A stretch of 64,000 bases of DNA from Anaerolineales bacterium HSG24 (GCA_030377895.1 JAUCGB010000004.1:1-64000); one strand, 5' to 3'; positions 42,834-51,604 are shown, counted from the stretch's first letter. A program made the numbers and translations. The notes: generated from the sequence alone by a model not told the origin.

Positions 42834-43123
42834 CTTAGTACCCGACAGAACATTTAGCCTGAACTAATTACATGGCTGAAAACTTCGCAGAACTCATCCG
42901 ATGACTACTTTATCGCTTAAAGATAGATTTTGCAACTTGAAACTTGACTTTTTAAGTGACTATTTCGCCATTAGTCATCGGATGAGTAGGCTATCTATGT
43001 TGTGCGGAGTCTTCGGAACACGGAGTTTCACAGAGAAAAAGCGATTTATTTTCCTCCGTGTCCTTCTGTGTATCTCTATGTTCCTGTTTTAGTTTTCCCT
43101 AAACCATTTTGTCGGGTAGCAAG
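42834..43123. mobile_element. Family D element with a foreign insert
   Basis: The ends CTTAGTACCCGACAGAA and TTTTGTCGGGTAGCAAG are intact. Between the usual words AACTAATTACA and ACACGGAG lies about 150 bp that other copies lack. It has its own inverted repeat (ACTCATCCGATGACT / AGTCATCGGATGAGT). No target duplication is clear for either layer. Confidence 0.75.
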
Positions 43124-43258
43124 ATAATTGGTTACGAAAGTTTGTCGATTTTTAGGGCACAGATTGATATGGATAATATCACGAAAATTCGTATCCATCA
43201 ACCTTTATCGTGTCCCAAATCTAATGTTATTAAGAAACAATGGATTTTTAAAGTTAAA

Positions 43259-43351
43259 GGTAGTGGTGCAGATGTAGTGATTAAGCTTGCTTTGCATGCA
43301 AGGCAAGCCTTGCACTCCGGATTTTTCCATCACTACTTATGTAGGACTACC
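43259..43351 (+). mobile_element. Family B MITE with 8-bp target duplication
   Basis: A 93-bp element from GGTAGTGGTGCAGATGTAGT to CTTATGTAGGACTACC. AAGTTAAA repeats exactly at 43251-43258 and 43352-43359. The interior has CTTGCACTCC and partly repeated CAAGGCAAGC words. The copies at 12033 and 61541 are shorter (82 and 87 bp). Confidence 0.9.
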
Positions 43352-43397
43352 AAGTTAAATTATTATCTATCGTGCTAAGATTGGAGGTTTTAGAATT

Positions 43398-43619
43398 ATG
43401 GAATTAGTTGAAATTGAAGTCAATCCAAATCCAATTGGGGACGAATTTATGGCCCAAGCTTTTTTTGAATGGAATGGTCAAGAGTGGGAAATGACGGTTA
43501 AGGCAGGTACTCCTGATGAAGCAAAAGCCTTAGCCGAAACTCAATCTGCGGCATACCTATCAGAATGGGGTACAGATTCGAACGCAGCTAATCAAAAATA
43601 TAGCGTCTATATGTTCTAA
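43398..43619 (+). CDS. Small acidic hypothetical protein
   Basis: A 73-residue protein that starts at ATG 43398 after TTGGAGG. The sequence (AQAFFEWNGQEWEMTVKAGT, then PDEAKALAETQSAAYLSEW) suggests a small alpha/beta domain. No family is recognised. It is followed by its own terminator, which supports a real transcription unit. Confidence 0.65.
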   Translation: MELVEIEVNPNPIGDEFMAQAFFEWNGQEWEMTVKAGTPDEAKALAETQSAAYLSEWGTDSNAANQKYSVYMF

Positions 43620-43673
43620 AATTAAATAACTCGTTTTATTGAATTGACCAATAGTCAATTAATAAATTTTGTG

Positions 43674-43706
43674 TTATGCTATGCTACGAAAGCATAGCAT
43701 TTTTAT
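43674..43706 (+). terminator. Intrinsic terminator of the small protein gene
   Basis: ATGCTATGCT, a short ACGAA loop, and AGCATAGCAT form a 10-bp stem followed by TTTTTATT. Confidence 0.85.
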
Positions 43707-43735
43707 TATCATTCATCATTCAGGGTAACGATACT

Positions 43736-44530
43736 ATGTCTGAACCATTACGAACCTATCTTGATTTTGCTATGGAGACGGCTTGGCAAGCTGGACAACT
43801 CACGTTGGGCTATTTTCAGACCGATATTCGACCTACCTTTAAAGCCGACGCATCACCCGTAACGGTAGCTGACCAAGAAGCCGAAAAACTGATTCGCCAT
43901 CGTATCGAGAAGCGGTTTCCCGGCCATGCCATTGTTGGCGAGGAGTTTGGTGATAGCGTGGAGCATGGTCAAGCTGAAACGCAAGGTCAGAGCCACCGTT
44001 GGTTTATTGACCCAATTGACGGAACCCGTTCTTTTGTGCGAGGAGTGCCGTTATATGGGGTGTTAATTGGCCTAGAAATTGAAGGTCAAGTGGAAGTGGG
44101 CGTGGCCCATTTTCCGGCTCTAAATGAAATGCTGGGCGCGGCAACTGGCGAAGGTTGTTGGTGGAATGGCCGTCGGGCCAGAGTCTCCAACACGAGCCAG
44201 CTTAAAAATGGCCTAGTAGCGCATTATGACGCGGCCGCCTTTGCCGAACACAACAGGGCAGAAGAATGGCAACGGTTTCAGAACATCGCCGAATATCGAG
44301 CCGGTTGGTGTGATGCTTATGGCTACTTGCTTGTTGCCACCGGACGGGCCGAGTTGATGCTTGATCCGATTATGGACTGCTGGGATTGCGCCCCCTTCCC
44401 TCCGATTTTACGCGAGGCGGGCGGCTATTTTGGCGATTGGCAAGGAAATTGTACCATCTATGGCAACGAATCTTTGGCCACCAGCCAAACCTTATTGCTC
44501 GAAGTGTTGCAAATTATTAACGGAACGTAA
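43736..44530 (+). CDS. Inositol-monophosphatase family protein, HisN-like histidinol phosphatase
   Basis: A 264-residue protein; the ATG at 43736 follows CAGGGT, and the longer frame begins inside the terminator stem. Metal-binding motifs are VGEEFGDS, WFIDPIDGTRSFVRG and WDCAPFPPILREAGG. The FVRGVPLYG and ATGRAELMLDPIMDCWD patterns are those of HisN-type histidinol-phosphate phosphatases more than of SuhB. The his genes at 31-36 kb lack a HisB phosphatase in this window, so it may complete that pathway. Another small phosphate ester as substrate is possible. Confidence 0.85.
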   Translation: MSEPLRTYLDFAMETAWQAGQLTLGYFQTDIRPTFKADASPVTVADQEAEKLIRHRIEKRFPGHAIVGEEFGDSVEHGQAETQGQSHRWFIDPIDGTRSFVRGVPLYGVLIGLEIEGQVEVGVAHFPALNEMLGAATGEGCWWNGRRARVSNTSQLKNGLVAHYDAAAFAEHNRAEEWQRFQNIAEYRAGWCDAYGYLLVATGRAELMLDPIMDCWDCAPFPPILREAGGYFGDWQGNCTIYGNESLATSQTLLLEVLQIINGT

Positions 44531-44593
44531 CGTTGTATGAGAACGCAGACATCCTGTCTGCGGCAAATCTGAATTATTTATACAAAAAAAAAC

Positions 44594-46672
44594 ATGTCAC
44601 AGTTACAAGTTGGTACAAAAATTGGTCAGTATGAAATCACCGGCAAAATCGGTGAAGGTGGCATGGCCACCATTTATAAAGCCTACCAAGAGTCAGTAGA
44701 TCGTCAGGTGGCGATAAAGGTGTTGACCGAAGAATTTGCCAAAAATTCAAAAGCAGTAAAACGATTCGAGCAAGAGGTCAAATCCGTCGCTAGATTAGAA
44801 CACCCCAACATCTTACCCGTGCATGACTTTGGCACTCAGGATGGCTTTTATTACATGGTCATGCGCTATGTTGAGGGCGGTACTTTATCAGACCTACTAG
44901 AGAAAAAATCTCAACTTTCACTAGAGCAATCTATCAAAATAGCGTCTGATATTGCCAGAGCTTTGAACTATGCTCATTCGCGGGATGTAATTCATCGGGA
45001 TATTAAGCCGAGCAACATTTTAATTGACCAACTAAATGAGGTGTTACTGACTGATTTTGGCATCGCCAAATCTATGGACGCGGTCCAAAACACCCGCCTG
45101 ACCCGTACAGGTTTGGTCATGGGAACACCCGACTACATGTCGCCGGAACAGGCCCAAGATAATAGACTCGATGGCCGCAGTGATTTATACTCGTTAGCGG
45201 TTGTTTTATACGAAATGTTGACCGGATATCCACCCTACGAAGGCAAAACTCCGATGAGCGTGGCGATTAAGCATGTACGTGATCCGATTCCCTCGCCGCG
45301 CACCATCAACCCCGATATCCCTGAACCGATTGAGCGAATTTTGGTTAAGGGCATGGCCAAAGACCCCGCGGATCGATTCCAGTCTGCGGCTGAATTTGAA
45401 AAAACGCTAAACATTGCCTTACGTCAGATCATTCGTTCTCAAAATACGCAAGATGTCCCACTCACAACTGGCACAAAACCAGTTGAAAACGTGACCCAAC
45501 CGTCTCCCCCTCCAACCTCCACGCCCCTCATCAATGAGAGTAACAAAAACCTATTTATAGGCATGGCGATAGGCATAATGTTTGTCTGTATCTTCAGTGG
45601 CTTAGGATTTTTAGCGGCCACCTATTTCTTTCAAGGATTTGGCGATGTCGAAGATGACTATCCAGTTGTAGTAGCACCGACTGATAGGCCCACAGACGAT
45701 AATCAAACCGATAGGCTGCCCACAGACGATAATCAAACCGATAGGCCACCCACAGACGATAATCAAACCGATAGGCCACCCACAGACGATAATCAAACCG
45801 ATAGGCCGCCTCCACCGCGACAACCTCGTCCGGCAGGTCTACCGGATCCGGGAGGTCATCCATCTCCACCACAGGGGCCAACTTTATGTATCAACACAGT
45901 TTCGGTGATTGAGGCTCCGCAGGTTAATACCGCCCAACAGTCTTACAATGAGCCATTTGATGATAATAGCCAAGGCTGGTTAGTGGGTGACGATATAACC
46001 GGACTGTATAACCAGTATCAAGCTAAAGTTGAGGGTGGACAGTATGTTTTATCGGCTGCTTCTCTGACCCCGCCACCAAATTTGAACCAGTTATTGAACC
46101 AATCGGACATGACTTGGTTGGAAGAGCAACTCAACGCCAAAGATTTTGCCACCTTACAACAACTTGCGGCAAATAATACCCCTATCTACATCGAAAATAT
46201 CTCCCCTTTATTTACTGAGATTAGAGGATATCATAAACTTGAAAACCTGCTACGAACGCGGGGGATATTCCGTTCTGATGAGCCGTTGGCCTTGCCGAAC
46301 AAGTTTACTTTTTTAATCGAACTCGTGCCAGAGGTTTCGCCCCATTTTTCTGCTGTTAGTGTTATCTTAAAAAACAGGATTGATGAGCTATCGTTGGAGA
46401 TAGAAAACAACGGACAGTTTCATGTGAATGTTTTTAGCCGTAGCGGACGGTTTAGCTGTAAGGGAAAATTGCATGTTTTTAATCCGGGTGAGCCAAACGA
46501 TATTCAGATTAAGCGTAGTACTGACTGGCTAATTTTTTCGGTCAATCAGCGCAGAGTGGCCGAAACCCAAGTCGATGCGGCCTCCTTTGATATTGCCACC
46601 ATCGGCTTCTCTGTGGTTACAGAGAAAGAAACCACCGTCAAATTTGATAAATTAATTATTACCGAGCCATAA
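44594..46672 (+). CDS. PknB-type Ser/Thr protein kinase with repeat stalk and outer domain
   Basis: A 692-residue protein. The kinase domain (about 12-280) has GEGGMATIYKA, Lys42, His134-Arg135-Asp136 in VIHRDIKPSN, Asp154-Phe-Gly and GTPDYMSPEQA. A membrane helix lies at about 317-346 (FIGMAIGIMFVCIFSGLGFL). Outside it a stalk with four copies of a ten-residue PTDDNQTDRP repeat leads to a C-terminal beta-sandwich-like domain (FTFLIELVPEVSPHFSAVSV, DIQIKRSTDWLIFSVNQ) resembling 3-keto-disaccharide hydrolase/LamG folds. It should sense an outside ligand and phosphorylate cytoplasmic proteins. The start has no clear Shine-Dalgarno. Confidence 0.93.
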   Translation: MSQLQVGTKIGQYEITGKIGEGGMATIYKAYQESVDRQVAIKVLTEEFAKNSKAVKRFEQEVKSVARLEHPNILPVHDFGTQDGFYYMVMRYVEGGTLSDLLEKKSQLSLEQSIKIASDIARALNYAHSRDVIHRDIKPSNILIDQLNEVLLTDFGIAKSMDAVQNTRLTRTGLVMGTPDYMSPEQAQDNRLDGRSDLYSLAVVLYEMLTGYPPYEGKTPMSVAIKHVRDPIPSPRTINPDIPEPIERILVKGMAKDPADRFQSAAEFEKTLNIALRQIIRSQNTQDVPLTTGTKPVENVTQPSPPPTSTPLINESNKNLFIGMAIGIMFVCIFSGLGFLAATYFFQGFGDVEDDYPVVVAPTDRPTDDNQTDRLPTDDNQTDRPPTDDNQTDRPPTDDNQTDRPPPPRQPRPAGLPDPGGHPSPPQGPTLCINTVSVIEAPQVNTAQQSYNEPFDDNSQGWLVGDDITGLYNQYQAKVEGGQYVLSAASLTPPPNLNQLLNQSDMTWLEEQLNAKDFATLQQLAANNTPIYIENISPLFTEIRGYHKLENLLRTRGIFRSDEPLALPNKFTFLIELVPEVSPHFSAVSVILKNRIDELSLEIENNGQFHVNVFSRSGRFSCKGKLHVFNPGEPNDIQIKRSTDWLIFSVNQRRVAETQVDAASFDIATIGFSVVTEKETTVKFDKLIITEP
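45691..45810 (+). repeat. Four 30-bp tandem repeats in the kinase stalk
   Basis: CACAGACGATAATCAAACCG plus ten bases recurs at 45691, 45721, 45751 and 45781 with one or two changes at the unit ends. Each unit encodes PTDDNQTDRP-like residues. Near identity suggests recent expansion and possible length variation between strains. Confidence 0.95.
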
Positions 46673-46677
46673 CACTT

Positions 46678-47220
46678 ATGCCTACAGAAATGTATACCCC
46701 GCCCCCTAAAAAACCATCTAAATCGGACGCTACACCGCCCTCCGTTGATGCGCCTTCTGACGACCATGCTAATGATTGGTTAGCCGACCTGAACACAATT
46801 CGGCAAGAAGCAGAGCAGACCCACAAATCGGCCTCGCCGACAAAAAAAATTACCCTTCCTGACCCAGATGACCTATTAAAACGGGTTAAAGCGTTACACA
46901 GGTTGCGCGACATTCAAAAGGTGGTCTTAAAGGGACAAGCCATGATTCAAAAGTTTGAACAGGTTGACCAATACCAAACGATTTTGGCTCTGCTGTGGCG
47001 AGGAAACATCGCCAACCCCAGCCGACCTCGTTACATGAGCGAGGCCGAACAGTGTATTTTTATTGGGGTATCGGGACAGCATGTTTACGTTAATGGTCAA
47101 GAAATTACCCCCACCACTCCCGACGGATTACAAAAACAGTTATTAGGGGCGATAAAAAATCCAACTAACTTAAAATCGGAACATATTTTAGCCGATGAAC
47201 AGGCTACTTACGAAGAGTAG
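46678..47220 (+). CDS. Hypothetical protein downstream of the kinase
   Basis: A 180-residue protein starting five bases after the kinase stop. The first 65 residues are Pro/Ser/Asp-rich and look disordered. The helical segment DPDDLLKRVKALHRLRDIQK follows, and then an alpha/beta part (CIFIGVSGQHVYVNGQEITP). No family is recognised. Its position suggests it is a kinase partner or substrate; the Ser/Thr-rich N-terminus could be phosphorylated. Confidence 0.65.
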   Translation: MPTEMYTPPPKKPSKSDATPPSVDAPSDDHANDWLADLNTIRQEAEQTHKSASPTKKITLPDPDDLLKRVKALHRLRDIQKVVLKGQAMIQKFEQVDQYQTILALLWRGNIANPSRPRYMSEAEQCIFIGVSGQHVYVNGQEITPTTPDGLQKQLLGAIKNPTNLKSEHILADEQATYEE

Positions 47221-47257
47221 GGCATCTCGGTGATGATTCCGAGCCGATGTCTCACGC

Positions 47258-47295
47258 AAAAAAGAGGAGTAACCATGATGATTACTCCTCTTTTG
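47258..47295 (+). terminator. Intrinsic terminator of the kinase operon
   Basis: AAAAGAGGAGTAA and TTACTCCTCTTTT form a 13-bp stem. Just beyond (47322-47395) lie a family C-like end (CACAGTCTTTCAGA) and two small hairpins. Confidence 0.8.
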
Positions 47296-47417
47296 GATTC
47301 TTTATAGGTTCCACAGTCTTTCAGAAAAAGATTTTCACTTGTGCCGTAGCCCAATCTTCAGATTGGGTATTATTTTCACAATCTAAAGATTGTACTACCG
47401 AAAAACAACACATAAAC

Positions 47418-48362
47418 TCAAAGCAACGACTGTTCAGCTGTTTCTTCTGCGACTTCGGCGGCTTCGGTTACTTCCAGGTCTACGCCCACATTTTCCATCT
47501 CTTTCATCTCTTCTGTTTCTATCCTATCCCGCTCACGCACAAACTCATCGTACAGATGCTGGATGTTGGCCTGATGTAAATCTTGCACCAAACCATTGAG
47601 AGGGATTCGGCTTTTACCACAAAGGTCAATGGTTAGCTCTTTTAAGTCGTGTTTACTTTTTCCTTTGTCGACGAATTCTCGTACTTTTTTCTCTACAATA
47701 ACCAAATATTCAATATTTGAATCGATAGCGCCCGGAATTTCGCCCCGTAATAACACTTCGCCATGCCCTTGTACTATACTTTCTATGTTGTAGGTTTTTA
47801 GAACCTCTAACGATTGCTGGAAGACATGTCGGTCGCCCCAAACGAAGTAGGGTACAGGCATGACGGTGTCGGCCGCGATGAGTACTTTGTCCTCGCGCAC
47901 ATAAGCCATCGTCGAATCGAAAGTATGGCCGGGTGACAAAATCAGTTCAACCGACTTGTTCTCGACGTGCAGAACCATTTTTCCTTCTTCAAAAACCACT
48001 TCGGGAATCTTAACCTCAATTCCTTCCAACAGTGGTGTTATCTCTTTAGATGCCGCTAACTCAGCCTCGCTATACTGCATCATGGCTTGCTGACAACGTC
48101 GATGAGAAACCAACTCCACCGAATCATCAAACAAACAGTTGCCATTGGTATGATCCCCATGCCAATGGGTGTTAACCAGATATTTAATTGGCCCTTGTCC
48201 GAGAGAGTTGAGATAATCGACCATCTCATTTGTCTCGGACCGGAACGGTAGGGTATCAATTATCACAATCCCGCCCCGAGTTACAACCGCTGAGGCCGTA
48301 ACTTGGGCATACAAATTACTGGTGAACACATAAATATCATCAGATACACGTTCACGTCGCAT
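47418..48362 (-). CDS. Metallo-beta-lactamase fold hydrolase
   Basis: A 314-residue protein. The start at 48360-48362 is chosen because AAGGGGCG precedes it and MRRERVSDDIYVFTSN begins the fold; the longer frame adds an unlikely leader. Metal ligands are in VNTHWHGDHTNGN, SPGHTFDST, IAADTVMP and VQGHGEV. The last 90 residues form a helical tail ending in a very acidic stretch (VGVDLEVTEAAEVAEE). It is probably a zinc hydrolase of the glyoxalase/quinoprotein-relay type; the substrate is unknown. Confidence 0.9.
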   Translation of the reverse strand: MRRERVSDDIYVFTSNLYAQVTASAVVTRGGIVIIDTLPFRSETNEMVDYLNSLGQGPIKYLVNTHWHGDHTNGNCLFDDSVELVSHRRCQQAMMQYSEAELAASKEITPLLEGIEVKIPEVVFEEGKMVLHVENKSVELILSPGHTFDSTMAYVREDKVLIAADTVMPVPYFVWGDRHVFQQSLEVLKTYNIESIVQGHGEVLLRGEIPGAIDSNIEYLVIVEKKVREFVDKGKSKHDLKELTIDLCGKSRIPLNGLVQDLHQANIQHLYDEFVRERDRIETEEMKEMENVGVDLEVTEAAEVAEETAEQSLL

Positions 48363-48647
48363 TAGAGCGCCCCTTGCAACAAAATTTTTAACAATACAGT
48401 AGTGGAGAATAACACAGATGAGAAGGCGTGTCAAGAAAATTTTCGTGTAGAACAAAAAATTGTGTTGCACAAATTTTTTGATCGTTGCGAATATTCATCC
48501 ACAATGCCCTTCTCTTGTAGATAGATACCGTGCCAGATGAATATTCAGTAAAATCTGTGTTTATTCGTGTCCAGTACATCTAGTCAAAAATAGGTTTGCT
48601 AAAACCATCTAAAACGGGTACACTACGCTCTTTAAGATTGCATCATC

Positions 48648-48670
48648 AAGCGACCTGTTGGTCGCTTTTA
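48648..48670 (+). terminator. Small hairpin with T run
   Basis: AAGCGACC and GGTCGCTT with a four-base loop are followed by TTATCTTAT, the target of a family A element. No plus-strand gene lies just upstream, so its role is unclear. The rest of 48363-48676 holds a decayed family E-like piece (AATCTGTGTTTATTCGTGTCC at about 48550) and no gene. Confidence 0.5.
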
Positions 48671-48676
48671 TCTTAT

Positions 48677-48779
48677 GGCTACCAACTTAACGTGCGACAG
48701 ATAATATTGTAACACAGTCTTTAGACTGTGCGGCACAGGCTGAAGCATGTGCTACATGTCTCGGCTTACGTTGATAGCC
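48677..48779 (+). mobile_element. Family A 103-bp MITE, copy 4
   Basis: GGCTACCAAC to GTTGATAGCC, 103 bp. Flanks TATCTTAT (48669-48676) and TATCTTGT (48780-48787) are an 8-bp duplication with one change. It ends 15 bases before the glycosyltransferase start and so supplies its immediate upstream region. Confidence 0.9.
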
Positions 48780-48794
48780 TATCTTGTCTTGTGC

Positions 48795-49784
48795 ATGAAA
48801 CTAATCATCCAAATCCCATGTTTTAATGAAGCCGACACCTTGCCTCAGACCTTAGCCGATATTCCATCTCATATTGAAGGGGTGGATCAGATTGAGTTGC
48901 TGATTATTGATGATGGCTCAACCGACCGAACGATTGAGGTCGCCCGACGGCATGGAGTGCATCATATTGTGCGCCATATCGGTAACAAAGGGTTAGCCAA
49001 AACCTTTCAAACCGGCTTAGATACCTGCCTTAAGCTGGGGGCAGACATCATCGTCAATACCGACGGCGATAATCAATATCCGGGGCAGTCGATTCCGATT
49101 TTGATTCAGCCGATTTTAGATGGTCAGGCCGACATGGTGATTGGTGATCGACAGGTGCATGCCATCGACCATTTTTCGCCGAGTAAAAAGTTTTTGCAGG
49201 CATTTGGGAGTTTGACGATGCGGATTGTCTCCTCGACTGAAGTGCCGGATGCTCCGAGTGGCTTTCGGGCTTTTTCTCGTGAAACCGCCTTGCGACTCAA
49301 CGTGCTGACCCAATATACCTACACCTTGGAGACGATTGTGCAGGCCGGTAAGAAGAATCTGTCCATTGCCCATGTGCCGATTCAAACGGGCGAAAAAACA
49401 CGAGAATCGCGCCTAATCGGTAGCACATGGGGCTATGTTCGACGCTCTGGGGCGACGATTTTACGGCTGTATGCCTTGTACGAGCCATTGCGGACATTTT
49501 TTTATGTCAGCCTGCCCTTTATATTGCTTGGTTCAGGAGCGATTATGCGATTTGTGTACCTGTATGCCACCGACCAAAGTGGTATCGCTCGATATGTGCA
49601 GTCGGTAGTATTGGGCGGAACCATGCTGACCCTCGGCTTGTTGATTTTCCTGTTTGGGGTCTTGGCCGATTTGGTCAGCCTGAACCGGCGATTGCTGGAA
49701 GAAAATCTCTATTTAATGAAACAAATTGCCCTATCAAGCCAATCCATCTCAGAACGGTCTTCTCATTATGAGTGCAACGATTAA
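48795..49784 (+). CDS. Family 2 glycosyltransferase, DPM1/DolP-mannose synthase-like
   Basis: A 329-residue protein; the ATG at 48795 gives the standard GT2 start MKLIIQIPCFNEADTLPQTL. The longer open frame lies inside the family A element and is rejected. The nucleotide-binding motif is IIDDGSTDRT, the metal motif VNTDGDNQY, and further parts are GNKGLAKTFQTGL and APSGFRAFSRE. Two C-terminal membrane helices (FFYVSLPFILLGSGAIMRFV, GGTMLTLGLLIFLFGVLADL) anchor it. It overlaps the VTC gene by 17 bases. The acceptor is unknown. Confidence 0.9.
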   Translation: MKLIIQIPCFNEADTLPQTLADIPSHIEGVDQIELLIIDDGSTDRTIEVARRHGVHHIVRHIGNKGLAKTFQTGLDTCLKLGADIIVNTDGDNQYPGQSIPILIQPILDGQADMVIGDRQVHAIDHFSPSKKFLQAFGSLTMRIVSSTEVPDAPSGFRAFSRETALRLNVLTQYTYTLETIVQAGKKNLSIAHVPIQTGEKTRESRLIGSTWGYVRRSGATILRLYALYEPLRTFFYVSLPFILLGSGAIMRFVYLYATDQSGIARYVQSVVLGGTMLTLGLLIFLFGVLADLVSLNRRLLEENLYLMKQIALSSQSISERSSHYECND

Positions 49785-50529
49785 ACAATTTAACCGCTAC
49801 GAGCTAAAATATCTGGTGACGGTAGAGCAAAAACAGAAAATTAGTACTATTTTGACAGATTACATGCTCCCTGACCGGCAGGGTGATAATGGGGAAGGGT
49901 ATTTAATCACCAGTTTGTATTATGATTCTGCAAACTACAAATCCTATTGGGATAAGATCGAAGGGCATCGTTTTCGGCGTAAGTTGCGGATTCGGGTTTA
50001 TGGTGAGAACGTTGTCACCGAGAGTAGTCCGGCCTTTATCGAGATTAAGCAACGAGTCAACAAAACCTTGCAAAAAAGACGGCTGATTATGCCCTATCAA
50101 GCCGCCGAAATGCTCTGTAGTCAAGGGCTGGTTACAACTGAAATTAAGGCCGACGATCAACCCTTGGTAGATGAGATTCAATATCTGACCAACACCCTGC
50201 AACTCTTGCCGACCTGTGTGGTAGCCTATCAGCGCTTGGCCTTTGCCGGAACTGAGTATGACCCCGGCCTGCGAATCACCTTCGACATGCACCTCAAGTC
50301 ACGCGTGCAAGATTTAAGCCTCTGTTCGTTGGGACATACCGCCAACCGTTACTTCGCGCCGCCCCAATGGGTGGTCATGGAGGTCAAGGTGAATGACCGA
50401 GTGCCGTATTGGGTCACGCAACTGTTGGGCAAACATGGCTGTGTTCTGCGCCGAGTAGGAAAATATTGTACCGCGCTTGAAGAAGCAAAGATTCCACTGT
50501 ATCAACAACGAACACTTGAAATTGATTGA
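49768..50529 (+). CDS. VTC-domain protein (polyphosphate polymerase-like)
   Basis: A 253-residue protein from ATG 49768. The tunnel-fold motifs of the VTC domain are seen: FNRYELKYLVT at the start, SLYYDS, FRRKLRIRVYG, FIEIKQRVNKTLQKRR, and VVMEVKVND near the end. In yeast Vtc4 this fold makes polyphosphate from ATP. Bacterial versions are often encoded beside DUF4956 proteins, as here (10 bases to the next gene). The activity of this protein is inferred. Confidence 0.87.
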   Translation: MSATIKQFNRYELKYLVTVEQKQKISTILTDYMLPDRQGDNGEGYLITSLYYDSANYKSYWDKIEGHRFRRKLRIRVYGENVVTESSPAFIEIKQRVNKTLQKRRLIMPYQAAEMLCSQGLVTTEIKADDQPLVDEIQYLTNTLQLLPTCVVAYQRLAFAGTEYDPGLRITFDMHLKSRVQDLSLCSLGHTANRYFAPPQWVVMEVKVNDRVPYWVTQLLGKHGCVLRRVGKYCTALEEAKIPLYQQRTLEID

Positions 50530-50538
50530 GGAACAAAG

Positions 50539-51231
50539 ATGGAAATTTTACAATTTTTGGAACAACTCCAACAAACCACTGATGTCTTTACGATCAATGA
50601 TGTTATTTTTACGATCACCCTAAACTTTGTCTTGTCGCTACTCATCGCTTGGGTCTACCGAGCCACCCACACCGGCATCTCCTACAACCAATCCTATGTC
50701 CACACCATGATTATCGTCAGCTTAGTGGTGGCCGTCATCATGTTGATTATCGGTTCGAATATCGCCCGCGCCTTTACTTTGGTTGGTGCGTTGTCGATTG
50801 TCCGATTTCGGAACGCGGTCAAGGATACGCGGGATGTCGGCTTTATCTTTTATGCGATGGCGATTGGCATGGCCTGTGGAACGCGATTTTATCTAGTTGC
50901 CACCGTCTCCACGCTCATCATCAGCTTTTTGATTTGGGGCATGTTCAATTTGAACATGTTCGCCAAAGATATTCGGGAGCAGGTGCTGAAAATTCGTCTA
51001 CCGAGCGACATGCCCTATCAAACCCTGTTTGACCAAACCTTCCTGACCCACCTGACTCGGGCAGATTTGATTGCCATTGAAACGGTGCAAGCCGGAACCC
51101 TGACCGAGCTAATCTACAGCGTCGAGCTAAAGAAACCGGACGAGAGCCAAGCCTTTATCGAATCTTTGCGCCAGTTGAATCAGAACAACAAGGTGGCTCT
51201 GATTACTGGCTTGCATGAGGTTGATTTGTAG
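50539..51231 (+). CDS. DUF4956 membrane protein
   Basis: A 230-residue protein with three or four membrane segments (IFTITLNFVLSLLIAWVY, MIIVSLVVAVIMLIIGSNIA, FYLVATVSTLIISFLIWGMF) and the DUF4956 signature AFTLVGALSIVRFRNAVKDTRDVGFI spread over residues 77-102. A cytoplasmic C-terminal domain of about 85 residues follows. It is the usual partner of bacterial VTC-domain proteins; its role may be to anchor or export the polymer. Confidence 0.87.
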   Translation: MEILQFLEQLQQTTDVFTINDVIFTITLNFVLSLLIAWVYRATHTGISYNQSYVHTMIIVSLVVAVIMLIIGSNIARAFTLVGALSIVRFRNAVKDTRDVGFIFYAMAIGMACGTRFYLVATVSTLIISFLIWGMFNLNMFAKDIREQVLKIRLPSDMPYQTLFDQTFLTHLTRADLIAIETVQAGTLTELIYSVELKKPDESQAFIESLRQLNQNNKVALITGLHEVDL

Positions 51232-51290
51232 AGCGGGGGAGTATCAATGCCAAAATTATTATCTGAAAGACTGGAGGTATGTGAATTTAC

Positions 51291-51599
51291 ATGCCCAAAT
51301 ACAACAAACTCATCCGTGATTTAATCCCCGACCTGATTGCCGCGCATGGGAATCAGGCTCAGATTCAAGTGCTGGAGGAAGCGGCCTATGTCACCGCGTT
51401 GCGCCAAAAATTGTATGAAGAGGTGGCCGAGTTTGATGAATCTGGCGAGGTCGAAGAGTTGGCCGATATTTTGGAGGTCGTCTACGCCTTAGCCCAACAG
51501 ATGGGGATAGAGCGGGCTGACCTTGAAGCTATTCGGAGGGAGAAAGCGACTCGACGAGGAGGCTTTGCCAAACGCTTGTTTCTGGTCGAGACGACGTGA
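51291..51599 (+). CDS. MazG-like NTP pyrophosphohydrolase (phosphoribosyl-ATP pyrophosphohydrolase-like)
   Basis: A 102-residue all-alpha enzyme: YNKLIRDLIPDLI at the start, then LRQKLYEEVAEFDESGEVEE and LADILEVVYALAQ with the acidic metal ligands, then KATRRGGFAKRLFL. It resembles stand-alone house-cleaning NTP-PPases (COG4997 type) and not HisE, which is at 31284. The start follows TGGAGG at some distance. A strong terminator comes next. Confidence 0.85.
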   Translation: MPKYNKLIRDLIPDLIAAHGNQAQIQVLEEAAYVTALRQKLYEEVAEFDESGEVEELADILEVVYALAQQMGIERADLEAIRREKATRRGGFAKRLFLVETT

Positions 51600-51604
51600 A
51601 AACG

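Noticed and set aside
43109-43378. 89-codon open frame
   Set aside because: It runs from a family D end through a family B element and shows no protein-like features.
45691-45810. Possible CRISPR array
   Set aside because: The units are contiguous without spacers and stay in frame within a protein.
45594-45881. Reverse-strand frame with repeated YRFDYRLW words
   Set aside because: It is the shadow of the 30-bp repeats in the kinase gene.
48747-48794. Upstream start for the GT2 gene
   Set aside because: It lies in the family A element; the GT2 fold begins at the ATG at 48795.
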